Positions 7,953-18,636 are shown, numbered from the stretch's first letter. The stretch is DNA of 64,000 bases from Streptomyces sp. H27-H1 (GCF_026627445.1 NZ_JAPNLJ010000008.1:1-64000), one strand, 5' to 3'. Translations and numbers: made by a program. Notes: generated by a model from the sequence alone, not told the origin.

Positions 7953-8717
7953 GTGAGCACAGATCAGCAAGCCGGTCCGGACCCCGACCCAGCCCCCGAT
8001 CCCGATCCCGACGGCAGCGGTCCCCCCGTGGGCCGGCGGCTGGTCCTCGGAATGGTGGGACTCGGCGCCCTCGGCCTGGCTCTCGCGCCACGGCTCCAGT
8101 CGGGTTTCGACGCCGTACTGGGCGCGGCCGCGAGCAAGGACCCCACCGGCCTCACCGGACTGCTGCCGGGCGGCGGCGGGTTCCGCTACTACTCGGTCGC
8201 CTCCTCGGTTCCCGAACGCGGCCCGGCCGACTACCGGTTGACCGTCGACGGCCTGGTCGAACGCCCGGCCGTCTACACCCTCGACGCGCTGCGCGCCCTG
8301 CCGCGGACCCGGGTCGTGCGCGACGTCCAGTGCGTGACGGGCTGGCGGGTCCCGGCGACCCCCTTCGAGGGAGTCCCGCTCTTCCGGCTCCTGGACGCCG
8401 CCGGGGTCCGCCCCGAGGCCCGCGCGATCCGCTTCACCTGCTTCGACGGCACCTACACCGAGAGCCTCACGCTGACGCAGGCCCGCCGTGAGGACGTCAT
8501 GGTCGCCCTGAACATGCAGGACAAGCCCCTCAGCCACGCCCACGGCGGCCCGGTCCGCCTCTACGCGGCCCCCATGTACTTCTACAAGTCGGCGAAATGG
8601 CTGTCGGGCATCACCCTCACCCAGGACGTCCAGCCCGGCTACTGGGAAGAACTCGGCTACGACGTCGACGCCTGGGTCGGCAAGTCGAACGGACGCGACG
8701 ATGCCCCAACCGTCTGA
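7953..8717 (+). CDS. Molybdopterin-dependent oxidoreductase (sulfite oxidase/YedY fold)
   Basis: A 254-residue protein with the oxidoreductase molybdopterin-binding domain of sulfite oxidases and MsrP/YedY. The molybdenum-ligand Cys is read as Cys127 in RDVQCVTGW. The N-terminus holds a Pro/Asp-rich stretch, then RRLVLG followed by a hydrophobic segment (residues 28-46), consistent with a Tat signal or anchor, so the domain probably faces outside. Start GTG at 7953 with GGCAGGTGG 13 nt upstream. Its last 17 bp overlap the cytochrome b gene, so the two form a membrane redox pair, comparable in logic to MsrP-MsrQ though the partner is of a different family. Physiological substrate unknown. Confidence 0.88.
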   Translation: MSTDQQAGPDPDPAPDPDPDGSGPPVGRRLVLGMVGLGALGLALAPRLQSGFDAVLGAAASKDPTGLTGLLPGGGGFRYYSVASSVPERGPADYRLTVDGLVERPAVYTLDALRALPRTRVVRDVQCVTGWRVPATPFEGVPLFRLLDAAGVRPEARAIRFTCFDGTYTESLTLTQARREDVMVALNMQDKPLSHAHGGPVRLYAAPMYFYKSAKWLSGITLTQDVQPGYWEELGYDVDAWVGKSNGRDDAPTV

Positions 8718-9453
8718 ACCCCCCGCTGCGGCCCACTCCCCGGCCCACTCCGCAACCCCGTCCGGACTCCCCGGCGAGGTCCCGGCCGAACGCCCGGCCC
8801 GGGTGCGGCGATTCAGCCGATCGGAACGCCTGGTGCACCTGTTCACCGCCACCCTGACGGGGGTGTGCCTGGCGAGCGCCGCCTGCCTCTACCTGCCGCC
8901 CCTCGCCGAACTCGTAGGCCGCCGCCACCTCGTGGTCACCGTCCACGAGTGGTCCGGACTGCTGATCCCGGTACCCGCCCTGCTGGGGCTGGCCTCCCGG
9001 GCCTTCCGCGGCGACCTGCGCCGGCTGAACCGCTTCGGCCCGCACGACCGCACCTGGCTGCGCTCCGCTCTGCGCCGCGACCGCAGGCCCGCCGCGCGCC
9101 CGGCGGGCAAGTTCAACGCCGGGCAGAAGCTCTACGCGAGCTGGAGCGCCGGGGCGGCCCTGGTGATGCTCGGCACCGGCCTGCTCATGTGGTTCACCGG
9201 CCTGGCCCCGCTGCCCTGGCGGACGGGGGCGACCTTCGTCCACGACTGGCTGGCCATCGCGATGGCCGTGGCCGTCGTGGGCCACGTCATGATGGCCCTC
9301 GCCGATCCCGAGGCCCGGCGGGGCATGCGCACGGGCTCGGTGGCCGCCGACTGGGCCAGGCGCGAACACCCGCTGTGGCGTCCGCACGGCTCCTCCGTCG
9401 AGAGGGCGGTCCGCCCTACTCCTGCGGAACCGCCGCGTCGAGAGCGGCGGTGA
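8701..9453 (+). CDS. Cytochrome b561-like membrane subunit partnering the Mo-protein
   Basis: A 250-residue four-helix membrane protein. Helices lie near residues 46-66, 80-99, 148-166 and 181-200, and histidines His46, His82, His181 and His195 sit near helix ends, fitting two b-type haems as in formate dehydrogenase gamma/cytochrome b561 families. The first 40 residues are a Pro/Ala-rich cytoplasmic tail. It starts inside the previous gene (17-bp overlap), so translation is coupled and the protein most likely passes electrons between the quinone pool and the molybdenum subunit. Its 3' end overlaps the convergent ohrR gene by 38 bp, so neither gene has its own intergenic terminator. Confidence 0.82.
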   Translation: MPQPSEPPAAAHSPAHSATPSGLPGEVPAERPARVRRFSRSERLVHLFTATLTGVCLASAACLYLPPLAELVGRRHLVVTVHEWSGLLIPVPALLGLASRAFRGDLRRLNRFGPHDRTWLRSALRRDRRPAARPAGKFNAGQKLYASWSAGAALVMLGTGLLMWFTGLAPLPWRTGATFVHDWLAIAMAVAVVGHVMMALADPEARRGMRTGSVAADWARREHPLWRPHGSSVERAVRPTPAEPPRRERR

Positions 9454-9889
9454 GCCGCCGCAGGCGGTCCTGAAGATCCTTGATCTCGCCGAGTTCGAAG
9501 CCGGTCGCGGCGGCGATGCGCCGGGGCACCTCGACGGCTCGGGCACGCAGGGCCGTACCGGCCTCGGTGGGTCGTACGCGCACGGACCTTTCGTCCGCGG
9601 CGCTGCGCTCGCGCACGAGCAGACCGGCCGATTCCAGGCGCTTGAGGAGGGGGGAGAGAGTTCCCGAGTCGAGCCGCAGATGCTCCCCGAGCTGCTTGAC
9701 CGGCAGCTGTCCGTGCTCCCACAGCACCAGCATCACCAGGTACTGGGGGTAAGTGAGCCCGAGATCCTTCAGGACGACGCGGTAGAGGCCGCCGAAGGCG
9801 CGGTTCGCCGCGCCGAGAGCGAAGCAGATCTGGCCGTCGAGGCGCAGGAAGTCCTGGTCGGGGAGGGTGTCGGTCGGTTGCTCGGTCAT
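9416..9889 (-). CDS. ohrR: OhrR, MarR-family organic hydroperoxide sensor
   Basis: A 157-residue MarR repressor. Cys22 in GQICFALGAANRAF is the conserved peroxide-reactive cysteine of OhrR; the winged helix reads PVKQLGEHLRLDSGTLSPLLKRLE (about residues 62-85). OhrR represses ohr until organic hydroperoxides oxidise this Cys. It is transcribed divergently from ohr across 125 bp that hold AATTGTG repeats, the classic Streptomyces ohrR-ohrA arrangement. ATG start. Its 3' end overlaps the cytochrome b gene. Confidence 0.92.
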   Translation of the reverse strand: MTEQPTDTLPDQDFLRLDGQICFALGAANRAFGGLYRVVLKDLGLTYPQYLVMLVLWEHGQLPVKQLGEHLRLDSGTLSPLLKRLESAGLLVRERSAADERSVRVRPTEAGTALRARAVEVPRRIAAATGFELGEIKDLQDRLRRLTAALDAAVPQE

Positions 9890-9927
9890 GGGGCCAAGTG
9901 TACCCGGGGCGTTGTGGTGGCAACTGA

Positions 9928-9951
9928 ATTGTGCACAACTTAATTGTGTGC
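9928..9951. promoter_or_regulatory. Probable OhrR operator
   Basis: The spacer contains TTGTGCACAA (9929-9938, a perfect palindrome) and two AATTGTG direct repeats (9928-9934 and 9942-9948) in an AT-rich island between the divergent ohrR and ohr genes. OhrR operators in related bacteria are AT-rich inverted repeats with AATTGT cores, so this is the expected site. Confidence 0.65.
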
Positions 9952-10014
9952 CATATTGATGGGGCGAGGTCTTCGGACGACGGCCCCGCCTCCGCCCCCG
10001 AGAGGAACCCCGAG

Positions 10015-10425
10015 ATGGACGCGATCTACACCGCTGTCGCCACCGCCAACGGACGTGAAGGCCGCGCCGTCAGCTCCGACGGTCAGATCGACCTGGCGCT
10101 GGCCATGCCCCCGGCCCTCGGCGGCAACGGCCAGGGCACCAACCCCGAGCAGCTCTTCGCGGCCGGGTACGCCGCCTGTTTCGCCAGCGCCCTCGGGCTG
10201 GTCGGCCGTCAGGCCAAGGTCGACACCAGCGAGATCTCGGTGACCGCGGAGGTCTCCATCGGCAAGGACGGAGCGGGCTTCGGGCTGGCCGCCGTCCTGC
10301 GGGTGGAGCTCCCCGACGCCCTGGCGGGCGAGACCGGCGCCCTGCTGGTCAAGCAGGCGCACGAGGTCTGCCCCTACTCCCGGGCCACGCGCGGCAACAT
10401 CCCCGTCGAGCTCGTCGTCGAGTAG
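10015..10425 (+). CDS. ohr: Ohr organic hydroperoxide reductase
   Basis: A 136-residue thiol peroxidase of the OsmC/Ohr family. The reactive Cys55 is in AACFASAL and the resolving Cys119 in EVCPYSRATRGN; Arg17 and Glu45, which polarise the active site in this family, are present. It reduces organic and lipid hydroperoxides in the cytoplasm using lipoylated partners. The ATG at 10015 follows GAGAGGAA at a good spacing. Divergent ohrR and the AATTGTG operator region support induction by organic peroxide. Confidence 0.95.
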   Translation: MDAIYTAVATANGREGRAVSSDGQIDLALAMPPALGGNGQGTNPEQLFAAGYAACFASALGLVGRQAKVDTSEISVTAEVSIGKDGAGFGLAAVLRVELPDALAGETGALLVKQAHEVCPYSRATRGNIPVELVVE

Positions 10426-10877
10426 TCCCGCACACCCCACCGGAGCGGCCGCTCCTCACCGTCAGCCCGCCGTGCCCGCCGCACGCGCCGTGCGGGCGGT
10501 GAGGGCGGCCGCTCCGGCGTCGGCGCGTCTCCCGGGCGCCCTCCTGTCCGCGGGGAACGGCTCGTCCGTGCCCGCTCGACGCCGGACGGGCCCGCTGCAC
10601 CACGAGCGCGTTGCGCCCCGGAACCCCCCGGGTCAGCGCTCGTACATCCCGGACGCCGACCACACGGCCGGAGCCACGGGTGAACCGTCGGGCCGCTGCG
10701 CTGCCAGGGCAACGAACCGGCGACGCGCGTCACCGTAGTCGGACCCCGGTCCGGCCGGTGCCGGCGACCGGAGCCCTGTAGCACCGCGGGTCCGGCACAG
10801 CGCTGGGGCGGGATCCGTCCCCGCCCCGCCGTCCCCGCCGTCCCCGCCGTTCCCCGTCCGCATCCGCGGCCCACGGT
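10426..10877. other. 452-bp gap, possible coding remnant on the minus strand
   Basis: No intact gene is convincing here. On the minus strand at about 10633-10741 a short stretch reads SDYGDARRRFVALAAQR then APAVWSASGMYER and a stop, which looks like the C-terminus of a real protein, but nothing recognisable precedes it. The rest is C/G-rich with short repeats of CCGCCGTCC near 10820-10850. Confidence 0.3.
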
Positions 10878-11675
10878 TCACCGCACCGTCGCGCGCCTCG
10901 CGACGTCCGGTCCGAACGTCCGGTCCAGCAGTGCGAAAAGCGCCGACCAGTGCCGCTCGTCCGAGGACGCGTCGTAGGAGCTCGTGTCGGCCAGGGTGTA
11001 GCCGTGCGCCGCGCCCTCGTACACTTCCGTGAGGTGGCGGACGCCCGACGCCGAGAGGGCCTTCTCCAGCCGGTCGATCTCCTCGGCCGGCAGAGACGGA
11101 TCCTGGTCCGCGTGGCCGAAGTACAGCTCGGCGGTGACCCGGTGCGCCACCAGGTGCGGGCTGTCCGCCGCGTCCGTGGCCAGGCTTCCGCCGTGGAAGC
11201 CGGCCGCCGCAGCCACCCGCTCCGGATACCTGCCCGCCGTGAGCAGGGCCAGCCGGGCCCCCAGGCAGTAGCCCGTGATTCCCACCGGCCCGGCGGCGAC
11301 CTCCGGGAAGCCCGAGAGCCGCTCCAGATAGGCCTCGGCGTCGCGCATCGCCAGCTCGGAGGTCAGCGAGTCGAGTACCGGTCCGACGCGCTCGAAGAGC
11401 TCCGGCTGCCGGCCGAAGTCCACGAACTCCGGAAGCTCGAACACCGGTGCGCGTCCGTGGCGGTAGAAGAGGTTGGGCATCAGGACGACGTATCCTGCCG
11501 CGGCGATCCGGTCCGCCACCGACTTGATGTGGGGCCGGATCCCGAGGGCGTTCACGTACAGCAGCACCCCGGGGTACGGGCCCTCGCCGTCGGGCCGGGC
11601 CAGATAGGCATCGGCGGTGCCGTCCCGCGTGACGACGTCCACGGTCGTCCGGACTACCTCGCATGCGGTCGTCAT
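10878..11675 (-). CDS. Dienelactone hydrolase family protein
   Basis: A 265-residue alpha/beta hydrolase of the dienelactone hydrolase family. The catalytic triad reads Cys137 in GYCLGA, Asp190 in FGHADQD and His224 in AAHGYT. A cysteine nucleophile is typical of true dienelactone hydrolases, which open lactone rings during aromatic degradation, but many paralogues are generalist esterases. Start ATG at 11675 is supported by GAGGGGGG 5 nt upstream; another ATG 15 bp earlier lacks this. It is divergent from the P450 gene with a 114-bp gap, and no partner genes of an aromatic pathway are nearby. Confidence 0.88.
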   Translation of the reverse strand: MTTACEVVRTTVDVVTRDGTADAYLARPDGEGPYPGVLLYVNALGIRPHIKSVADRIAAAGYVVLMPNLFYRHGRAPVFELPEFVDFGRQPELFERVGPVLDSLTSELAMRDAEAYLERLSGFPEVAAGPVGITGYCLGARLALLTAGRYPERVAAAAGFHGGSLATDAADSPHLVAHRVTAELYFGHADQDPSLPAEEIDRLEKALSASGVRHLTEVYEGAAHGYTLADTSSYDASSDERHWSALFALLDRTFGPDVARRATVR

Positions 11676-11789
11676 GGCCGCCCCCCTCATTTGTATGGCG
11701 AAAGCCGCAGACTACCGTGATCGGGGTGTTGCCCCGGTGTGTCCGGAAACCGCCCCCACCGGCCTCAACTGCACGAGTACCGTGGTCCG

Positions 11790-12983
11790 ATGCCAGTAGT
11801 GGACATCAGTGCCAGCGCCGAAGACTTCAAGGCCGACCCGTACGCGTTCTACGCGAGACTGCGCGAGGCGGGACCCGTCCACCAGGTCGTCTTCTCGGCC
11901 GACGAGGCCGAGCCGAGCTGGATGGTGGTCGGCCACGAGGAGGCGCGGCGCGCGCTCAACCACCCGGCCCTGTCCAAGGACTGGCGCACCTCGGGCAAGT
12001 TCCCGGACGCCCTGGACAACGCGGTGAACTCCAACATGCTGGAATCCGACCCGCCGCACCACACCCGGCTGCGGCGGCTGGTCGCACGGGAGTTCACCGC
12101 ACGCCGGATGGAAGGCATGCGGGCGCGCGTCCAGCAGATCACCGACGAGCTGCTCGACGCCATGGCCGCCGGTCCGGAGCGCGGCGGCGACCTGATCGAG
12201 ACGCTGGCGTTCCCGCTCCCGATGACCGTGATCTGCGAACTGCTCGGAGTCCCCGATCTGGACCGGGACAGGTTCCGGTACTGGTCCAACGAGATCGTCG
12301 CCCCGGCCCCCGGCGCCTCCAACGAGAAGGCGCACCGGGAGCTCGGCCTCTACCTGGCCGAGCTCATCGAGGCCAAGGCCGGGGATCCGGGCGAGGACCT
12401 GCTCAGCGCCCTGATCCGGACCCGCGACGAGGGCGGCGACTCGCTGTCCCACGACGAGGTCATCGGGATGGCCTTCCTGCTGCTGGTCGCGGGCCACGAG
12501 ACCACCGTCAACCTCATCTCCAACGGCGTCCGGGCCCTGCTCGCACACCCGGAGCAACTCGCCTCCCTGCGCGGGGACTTCGAGGGACTCCTCGACGGCG
12601 CGGTGGAGGAGATGCTCCGCTACGACGGCCCCGTCCAGCACTCCACGTACCGCTACGCCCGCGAGTCCCTGGAGCTGGGCGGCACCGTCATCCCGGCCGG
12701 CGTGAGCGTACTGGTCTCCCTGGCCGGCGCCGACCGCGACCCGGCCCGCTTCGCGGACCCCGACGGGTTCGACATCGGGCGGGCCCCGCAGGGCCACCTG
12801 GCCTTCGGACACGGGCTGCACTTCTGCATCGGCGCCCCGCTGGCGCGCATGGAGGGCCGCATCGCGATCCGCTCCCTGCTCGAACGCTTCCCCGGCCTGG
12901 CCGAAGACCCGGCGGCCGGTCCGCCGCTCTGGCTGACGGGCGGCCTGATGCGCGGCGTGACCCGGCTCCCGCTCCGCTGGTAG
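11790..12983 (+). CDS. Cytochrome P450 (soluble bacterial class)
   Basis: A 397-residue P450. The I-helix oxygen-activation motif is AGHETT (about residue 236), the K-helix region is [10 protein letters not shown], and the haem loop is [12 protein letters not shown] with ligand Cys346. It resembles CYP105/107-type hydroxylases of Streptomyces in length and in the [16 protein letters not shown] block. Electrons would come from ferredoxin via a reductase such as fprA in this window; no ferredoxin gene is adjacent. The ATG at 11790 fits the usual N-terminus; an in-frame GTG at 11739 would add 17 unremarkable residues. Substrate unknown. Confidence 0.92.
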   Translation: MPVVDISASAEDFKADPYAFYARLREAGPVHQVVFSADEAEPSWMVVGHEEARRALNHPALSKDWRTSGKFPDALDNAVNSNMLESDPPHHTRLRRLVAREFTARRMEGMRARVQQITDELLDAMAAGPERGGDLIETLAFPLPMTVICELLGVPDLDRDRFRYWSNEIVAPAPGASNEKAHRELGLYLAELIEAKAGDPGEDLLSALIRTRDEGGDSLSHDEVIGMAFLLLVAGHETTVNLISNGVRALLAHPEQLASLRGDFEGLLDGAVEEMLRYDGPVQHSTYRYARESLELGGTVIPAGVSVLVSLAGADRDPARFADPDGFDIGRAPQGHLAFGHGLHFCIGAPLARMEGRIAIRSLLERFPGLAEDPAAGPPLWLTGGLMRGVTRLPLRW

Positions 12984-13008
12984 CGCGGGGGCCCGGGGCA
13001 CGTCCGTG

Positions 13009-13584
13009 TCAGTCGCCGGAGCCCTGCGCCAGGAGGCGCAGGGCCTTGTCCAGGCGGGCCCGGCGGAGCTCCGGGGTGAGGGCCTGGAGGAGGGGCAGGG
13101 CGACGAGGTAGCGCCCGGTCCGGTCCAGGGCCTCGAAGGCCGCCCGGGCCGCCGGGCTCCGCGCCAGCGCCGCCTCGAGGTCGGGCGGCACCTCCGCCGT
13201 CCGCTGGGAGGCGTAGGCCCCGCCCCAGCGACCGTCCTCCTGCGCCTTGCGCACCTCGGCGAGGCCCGGTTCCCGCATGCGGCCCAGTGCCGTCAGCTCG
13301 GCCACCTTGTCGACATTGACCTGGGACCACAGGCTCCGGGGCCTGCGCGGCACGTACTTCTGCAGGTAGTGCCGCTCGTCCAGGGACCGGCGCTGCCCGG
13401 AGATCCAGCCGTAGCACAGCCCGATGTCGACCAGCTCGTCCGCGGAGACCGAAGCGATCCCGGAGGCCTTCTTCGCCATCCTGACCCACACGCCCTCGTG
13501 CCGGCCGTGGTGCCCGGCCAGCCATTCCTCGAAGGCCCCGCCATCCGCGAACGCGATGACCTGCACGCCGTCCAGCTCGTCCAT
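13009..13584 (-). CDS. YdeI/OmpD-associated family protein
   Basis: A 191-residue protein with the family's opening FADGGAFEEWLAGHH, the central VDIGLCYGWISGQRR and KYVPRRPRSLWSQVNVDKV, and a C-terminal basic helix. YdeI-like proteins are soluble; some bacterial members contribute to peptide-antibiotic resistance but the biochemical role is unclear. ATG at 13584 with a poor ribosome binding site. It converges on the P450 gene with a 25-bp gap, and is divergent from the small protein gene on the other side. Confidence 0.8.
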   Translation of the reverse strand: MDELDGVQVIAFADGGAFEEWLAGHHGRHEGVWVRMAKKASGIASVSADELVDIGLCYGWISGQRRSLDERHYLQKYVPRRPRSLWSQVNVDKVAELTALGRMREPGLAEVRKAQEDGRWGGAYASQRTAEVPPDLEAALARSPAARAAFEALDRTGRYLVALPLLQALTPELRRARLDKALRLLAQGSGD

Positions 13585-13704
13585 GCCGGCCAGATTAGTG
13601 CCCGCGGCCCCCGGAGCGGAGAGGGCGCCCGGCTGCGGGATAATGATCGACGGTGCGGGCCCGGTTCGCGCCGGACACCGCAGCGACCCGAGATGGAGCC
13701 CCCG

Positions 13705-14055
13705 ATGGACGTACGCCACTTCGAGCGGATCACCGCTTTCATCGAGGCGCGGCTCACCCCGCTCTTCGCCGAGGAGACGGGCAGCGAGAACGGCTTCGGG
13801 ATGGACGACACCTCCCGCGCCCTGCGCGCCCTGCGCAACGCGGCACTGGAGGCCTCGGTGGCCAAGGGCCTCATCGAGCAGCGGGCGACGGCCGAACCGG
13901 CGGTCCGCCGGGTCATCGACCAGGCGGTGGAGCACCACTGGGACGTGCTGCGCGGCATCGCCCGGCAGTGGGAGGACCACGCCGACTTCGTCCGCGAGTT
14001 CAAGCGCCACGCGTGGGAGCTCGACGAGGCCCCCGCGGCGGCCGTGGCCCCGTAG
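13705..14055 (+). CDS. Hypothetical protein, 116 aa
   Basis: I do not recognise a family. The product is soluble, largely helical by composition, with an acidic first half (FAEETGSENGFGMDD) and a C-terminal EHHWDVLRGIARQWEDHADF segment rich in Trp, His and Asp. Residues 1-25 read like an amphipathic helix. GGAG lies 7 nt before the ATG at 13705, which decides the start over the ATG at 13693. Codon use is typical of the genome, so the gene is likely real. Confidence 0.65.
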   Translation: MDVRHFERITAFIEARLTPLFAEETGSENGFGMDDTSRALRALRNAALEASVAKGLIEQRATAEPAVRRVIDQAVEHHWDVLRGIARQWEDHADFVREFKRHAWELDEAPAAAVAP

Positions 14056-14099
14056 CTGCGGAGCCCGTGGCCGCGGCGGCCGGTCCTGGGGCGTGTCTT

Positions 14100-14159
14100 G
14101 ACGCCCTATCGCAGGACGCCCTATCGCAGGACGCCCTATCGCAGGACGCTCTACCGCAG
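14100..14159. repeat. Four tandem 15-bp repeats that copy a gene's stop codon
   Basis: GACGCCCTATCGCAG occurs three times exactly (14100-14114, 14115-14129, 14130-14144) and a fourth time with two changes (14145-14159). The fourth copy is the 3' end of the minus-strand DUF6381-like gene: read on that strand every unit is LR-stop in the same frame. The period of 15 keeps the frame, so four in-frame TAG codons follow one another. Confidence 0.9.
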
Positions 14160-14336
14160 GTCCATGCCCGGGTCGTCGATGACGCGCTCCTGCTCGCTCT
14201 GCTCGCGCAGGCGGCGCGCCTTGTCCCGCAGCCGCCGGCTCTCGTGGGGGTCGGTCGACCGGGTGGCGGCATCGTCGAGTTCCTGCGCCTTGTCGCGCAG
14301 CTGCCGGGACCGGCCGAGGGATTCGCCTGCACTCAT
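14151..14336 (-). CDS. Small charged protein, DUF6381-like
   Basis: A 61-residue highly charged helical protein (SRQLRDKAQELDDAA, then SRRLRDKARRLREQSEQE). It resembles short Streptomyces proteins grouped as DUF6381, whose function is unknown. GGAG sits 5 nt before the ATG at 14336, and a second ATG 6 bp upstream is too close to that site. The stop codon lies in the last of four tandem repeats. A coiled-coil or nucleic-acid-associated role is possible but only a guess. Confidence 0.65.
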   Translation of the reverse strand: MSAGESLGRSRQLRDKAQELDDAATRSTDPHESRRLRDKARRLREQSEQERVIDDPGMDLR

Positions 14337-14434
14337 GATCACTCCAGGGCGCTGTGGGGGGACGCCGGGCGGCTACAGCGAACCAGTAGTACGCCCGGAG
14401 CGCATCTCGAACCTCGGCCCGCGACGTCGTACGG

Positions 14435-14998
14435 TCACCACCAGTAGGCGGGGTACCTCGGTGCCTCGCGGCGCACGCGGGAGGCCGCGTACCCGGTCAG
14501 GACGATCAGGACGGTCGATCCGAACAGCAACGGGACGAACCGTGCCGCCACCGGGGCCTGGAGCACGACCACGACGGCGGTGGCGCAGGCGGGTGAATGC
14601 GGGGTGCGCGCGGCCATGACCAGAGCCAGCGTGACACCGGCGGCCACGGCGGCCGCCCAGGCGGTACTGCCGGCCAGGGCCAGCACGCCGTAGCCGACGG
14701 CGGCCCCCACCAGATGGCCTATGACCACCCCGCGCGGCTGCGCCAGGGGCAGTGCGGGGGCGCTGTGCACGAGGGCGGCGCTCGCGGCCAGCGGGGGTAT
14801 GAGGATCGGCTCGTGGATCATGGCGCCGATCGCCACGAGCCACAGCAGGACCGCCGTGGCGGCGCCGATGCTGTGGATCGCGGCGGCGGTCGTGGGCCGG
14901 GCCGGGGCCCGGCCGCTGATCGCGCGGCGGCGCAGTGGTCGGGAGGCGGCGTTCCCGGGGGATTCGGGGGGCGACGCGGGGTGCAGCGCGGTACTCAT
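14435..14998 (-). CDS. HPP family integral membrane protein
   Basis: A 187-residue protein with four or five membrane segments after a 45-residue Arg/Ala-rich N-terminus. The family motif region reads EPILIPPLAASAALVHSAPALPLAQPR, where HPP proteins typically have a Pro-Pro-x-x-A-S pattern with downstream QPR. Plant and cyanobacterial HPP proteins include nitrite transporters; the role in actinomycetes is not established. The start at 14998 is taken because the ORF upstream is Arg-rich junk; no strong ribosome binding site is visible. Confidence 0.78.
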   Translation of the reverse strand: MSTALHPASPPESPGNAASRPLRRRAISGRAPARPTTAAAIHSIGAATAVLLWLVAIGAMIHEPILIPPLAASAALVHSAPALPLAQPRGVVIGHLVGAAVGYGVLALAGSTAWAAAVAAGVTLALVMAARTPHSPACATAVVVVLQAPVAARFVPLLFGSTVLIVLTGYAASRVRREAPRYPAYWW

Positions 14999-15285
14999 CG
15001 AGGCAGGTTTCCGGGCAGGGCGGCCGTCGGCCGGGCAGGGGCGGGACGGGGGCGGTCGAGGCGGCGCCACGGCGGTGTGACGTGCCTGCGCGGTGCGGCC
15101 GCTCCGTGTGGAGCAGCCGGTCCGCGCGGTGCGGGCGTGCCGTGATCGACAGCCGTCCGGCCTCACGCCTCCCCGGGTGGCGGGGCGGCGCATTCCCGAC
15201 ATGACACTATCCGGCACCCTTCCGGTGCCCGCCCGCGGGCTGCCTCCGGGTCTGCCTGCCGGTCCGCCTCAGGGGCCGGTGGCCG
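14999..15285. other. 287-bp intergenic region
   Basis: Between the HPP gene start and the NLP gene stop. I see no gene, promoter motif or convincing hairpin here; both frames are Arg/Pro-rich as expected for noncoding high-GC DNA. Confidence 0.5.
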
Positions 15286-16086
15286 TCACGCGTTGGGGTC
15301 GAAGGGGATCCCGGCCGGTTTGGCCTTGGCCAGGTGGCCGTTGAACTGCCCGTCCTTGATTCCGAGCAGGGCGCTGCCGAAATCGGCCTGGCTCAGCTTG
15401 TCGCGCAGCCCGGCGGGGTAGCCGTTCCAGCCGACCAGCGTGGGGTACTGCCAGGTCCCCTTGTGGTTCTCCGGCGGCTCGTCGTTGGAGTTCGCGGCGC
15501 GGAAGCAGTGCGTGCCGATGCCGTCCTTGTGGTAGACGATCTTCGGGTGGGTGCCGTCGAACCGGATCTGCGCGCTGGAGTGGATCTTGAAGTTCCCGTG
15601 CTCCGAGGTGGAGACGTAGGCGACCTGGTTGTTCTGGATCCACACCACGACGTGCTCCCAGTCGTGCCGGTGCCCGGCGCTGCCGGGGCCCAGCGAGACC
15701 TGGTCCTTCTCGAAGTAGAGCGCGTACATGACGGCGCACCAGCCGTTGTTGCACTTCGCGCGGGAGTAGCCGTTGGTGTTGTTCAGGTCGGAGAGGTCGC
15801 GACAGTTGCCGTTGACGTCGCCGCCCATCTTCAGGCCCGGCGCGATGGTGCCGTCGGGGCCTATGGCGGGGCTGGAGTAGCAGCCGTCGCGGTCGTAGTC
15901 GAAGGCCGGCTGGAAGGTCTGCTCCTGGCCGTCCGCGTTGGCGGGCAGGGCCTGGGGCGGCGCCGCGTACGCGATCGCCGGGGCGGCGAGGACCAGCGCG
16001 GCGGCCCCCGCCGTGACGGCGAGCATCCTGCGGGCCCGTCGGCCCGCCCCCTGGTGGGAACGCTTCACGGGCGGTGCGTCGGCCAT
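15286..16086 (-). CDS. Secreted NPP1/NLP necrosis-inducing-like protein
   Basis: A 266-residue secreted protein of the NPP1 family (necrosis- and ethylene-inducing peptide 1-like). A basic n-region and hydrophobic core end at AYAAPPQA (cleavage about residue 42). The family heptapeptide is intact as GHRHDWE at residues 138-144, and four to five cysteines (CYSS, NCRDL, KCNNGWC, HCF) fit extracellular disulfides. In plant pathogens NLPs bind sphingolipids and lyse membranes; in soil streptomycetes the role is open. GAGGAGGACACG before the ATG is a strong ribosome binding site. It is monocistronic, 115 bp from the serine hydrolase gene. Confidence 0.92.
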   Translation of the reverse strand: MADAPPVKRSHQGAGRRARRMLAVTAGAAALVLAAPAIAYAAPPQALPANADGQEQTFQPAFDYDRDGCYSSPAIGPDGTIAPGLKMGGDVNGNCRDLSDLNNTNGYSRAKCNNGWCAVMYALYFEKDQVSLGPGSAGHRHDWEHVVVWIQNNQVAYVSTSEHGNFKIHSSAQIRFDGTHPKIVYHKDGIGTHCFRAANSNDEPPENHKGTWQYPTLVGWNGYPAGLRDKLSQADFGSALLGIKDGQFNGHLAKAKPAGIPFDPNA

Positions 16087-16201
16087 CGTGTCCTCCTCAT
16101 CGGTCGCACGGGCAACACCCGTGCGGGAATGCGGAGTTCAGCTTCCCCGGCTCCCGCCCCCAAGCCAAGGGGCGGGAGCCTCCCGTGTCCGGGACTCGCC
16201 G

Positions 16202-18405
<2,204 letters not shown>

Positions 18406-18465
18406 GGAGGGAGACCTCGTTTCACACGGCACGGTGGTGGTGAAGCACGGCCGTCCGCCCGGCAC

Positions 18466-18636
18466 TTGGCCGCCGGCGCCGCACCCGTGACCAGCCTGTC
18501 GACCGTCGCGGACCCCCGTCGAGAACCGCGCACGGCACCACCCGAACGGGCAACGGGAAACCCCCGGGGAAACCCCGGACGGCTTAGAACGCGACTCCCG
18601 GATCAGGCCGGCCCCCGGCGCCCCGGGCCGACGGGG
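18466..18636. other. 171-bp gap without a gene
   Basis: Between the upstream reach of the NlpC/P60 gene and the stop of the WD40 gene. A weak inverted repeat of GGGAAACCCCC/GGGGAAACCCC type near 18556-18578 may help end the long WD40 transcript. Nothing else seen. Confidence 0.4.

Noticed and set aside
10472..10738. 88-residue plus-strand open frame in the ohr-dienelactone hydrolase gap
   Set aside because: Arg/Pro/Ala-rich, no ribosome binding site and no homology pattern; treated as noncoding.
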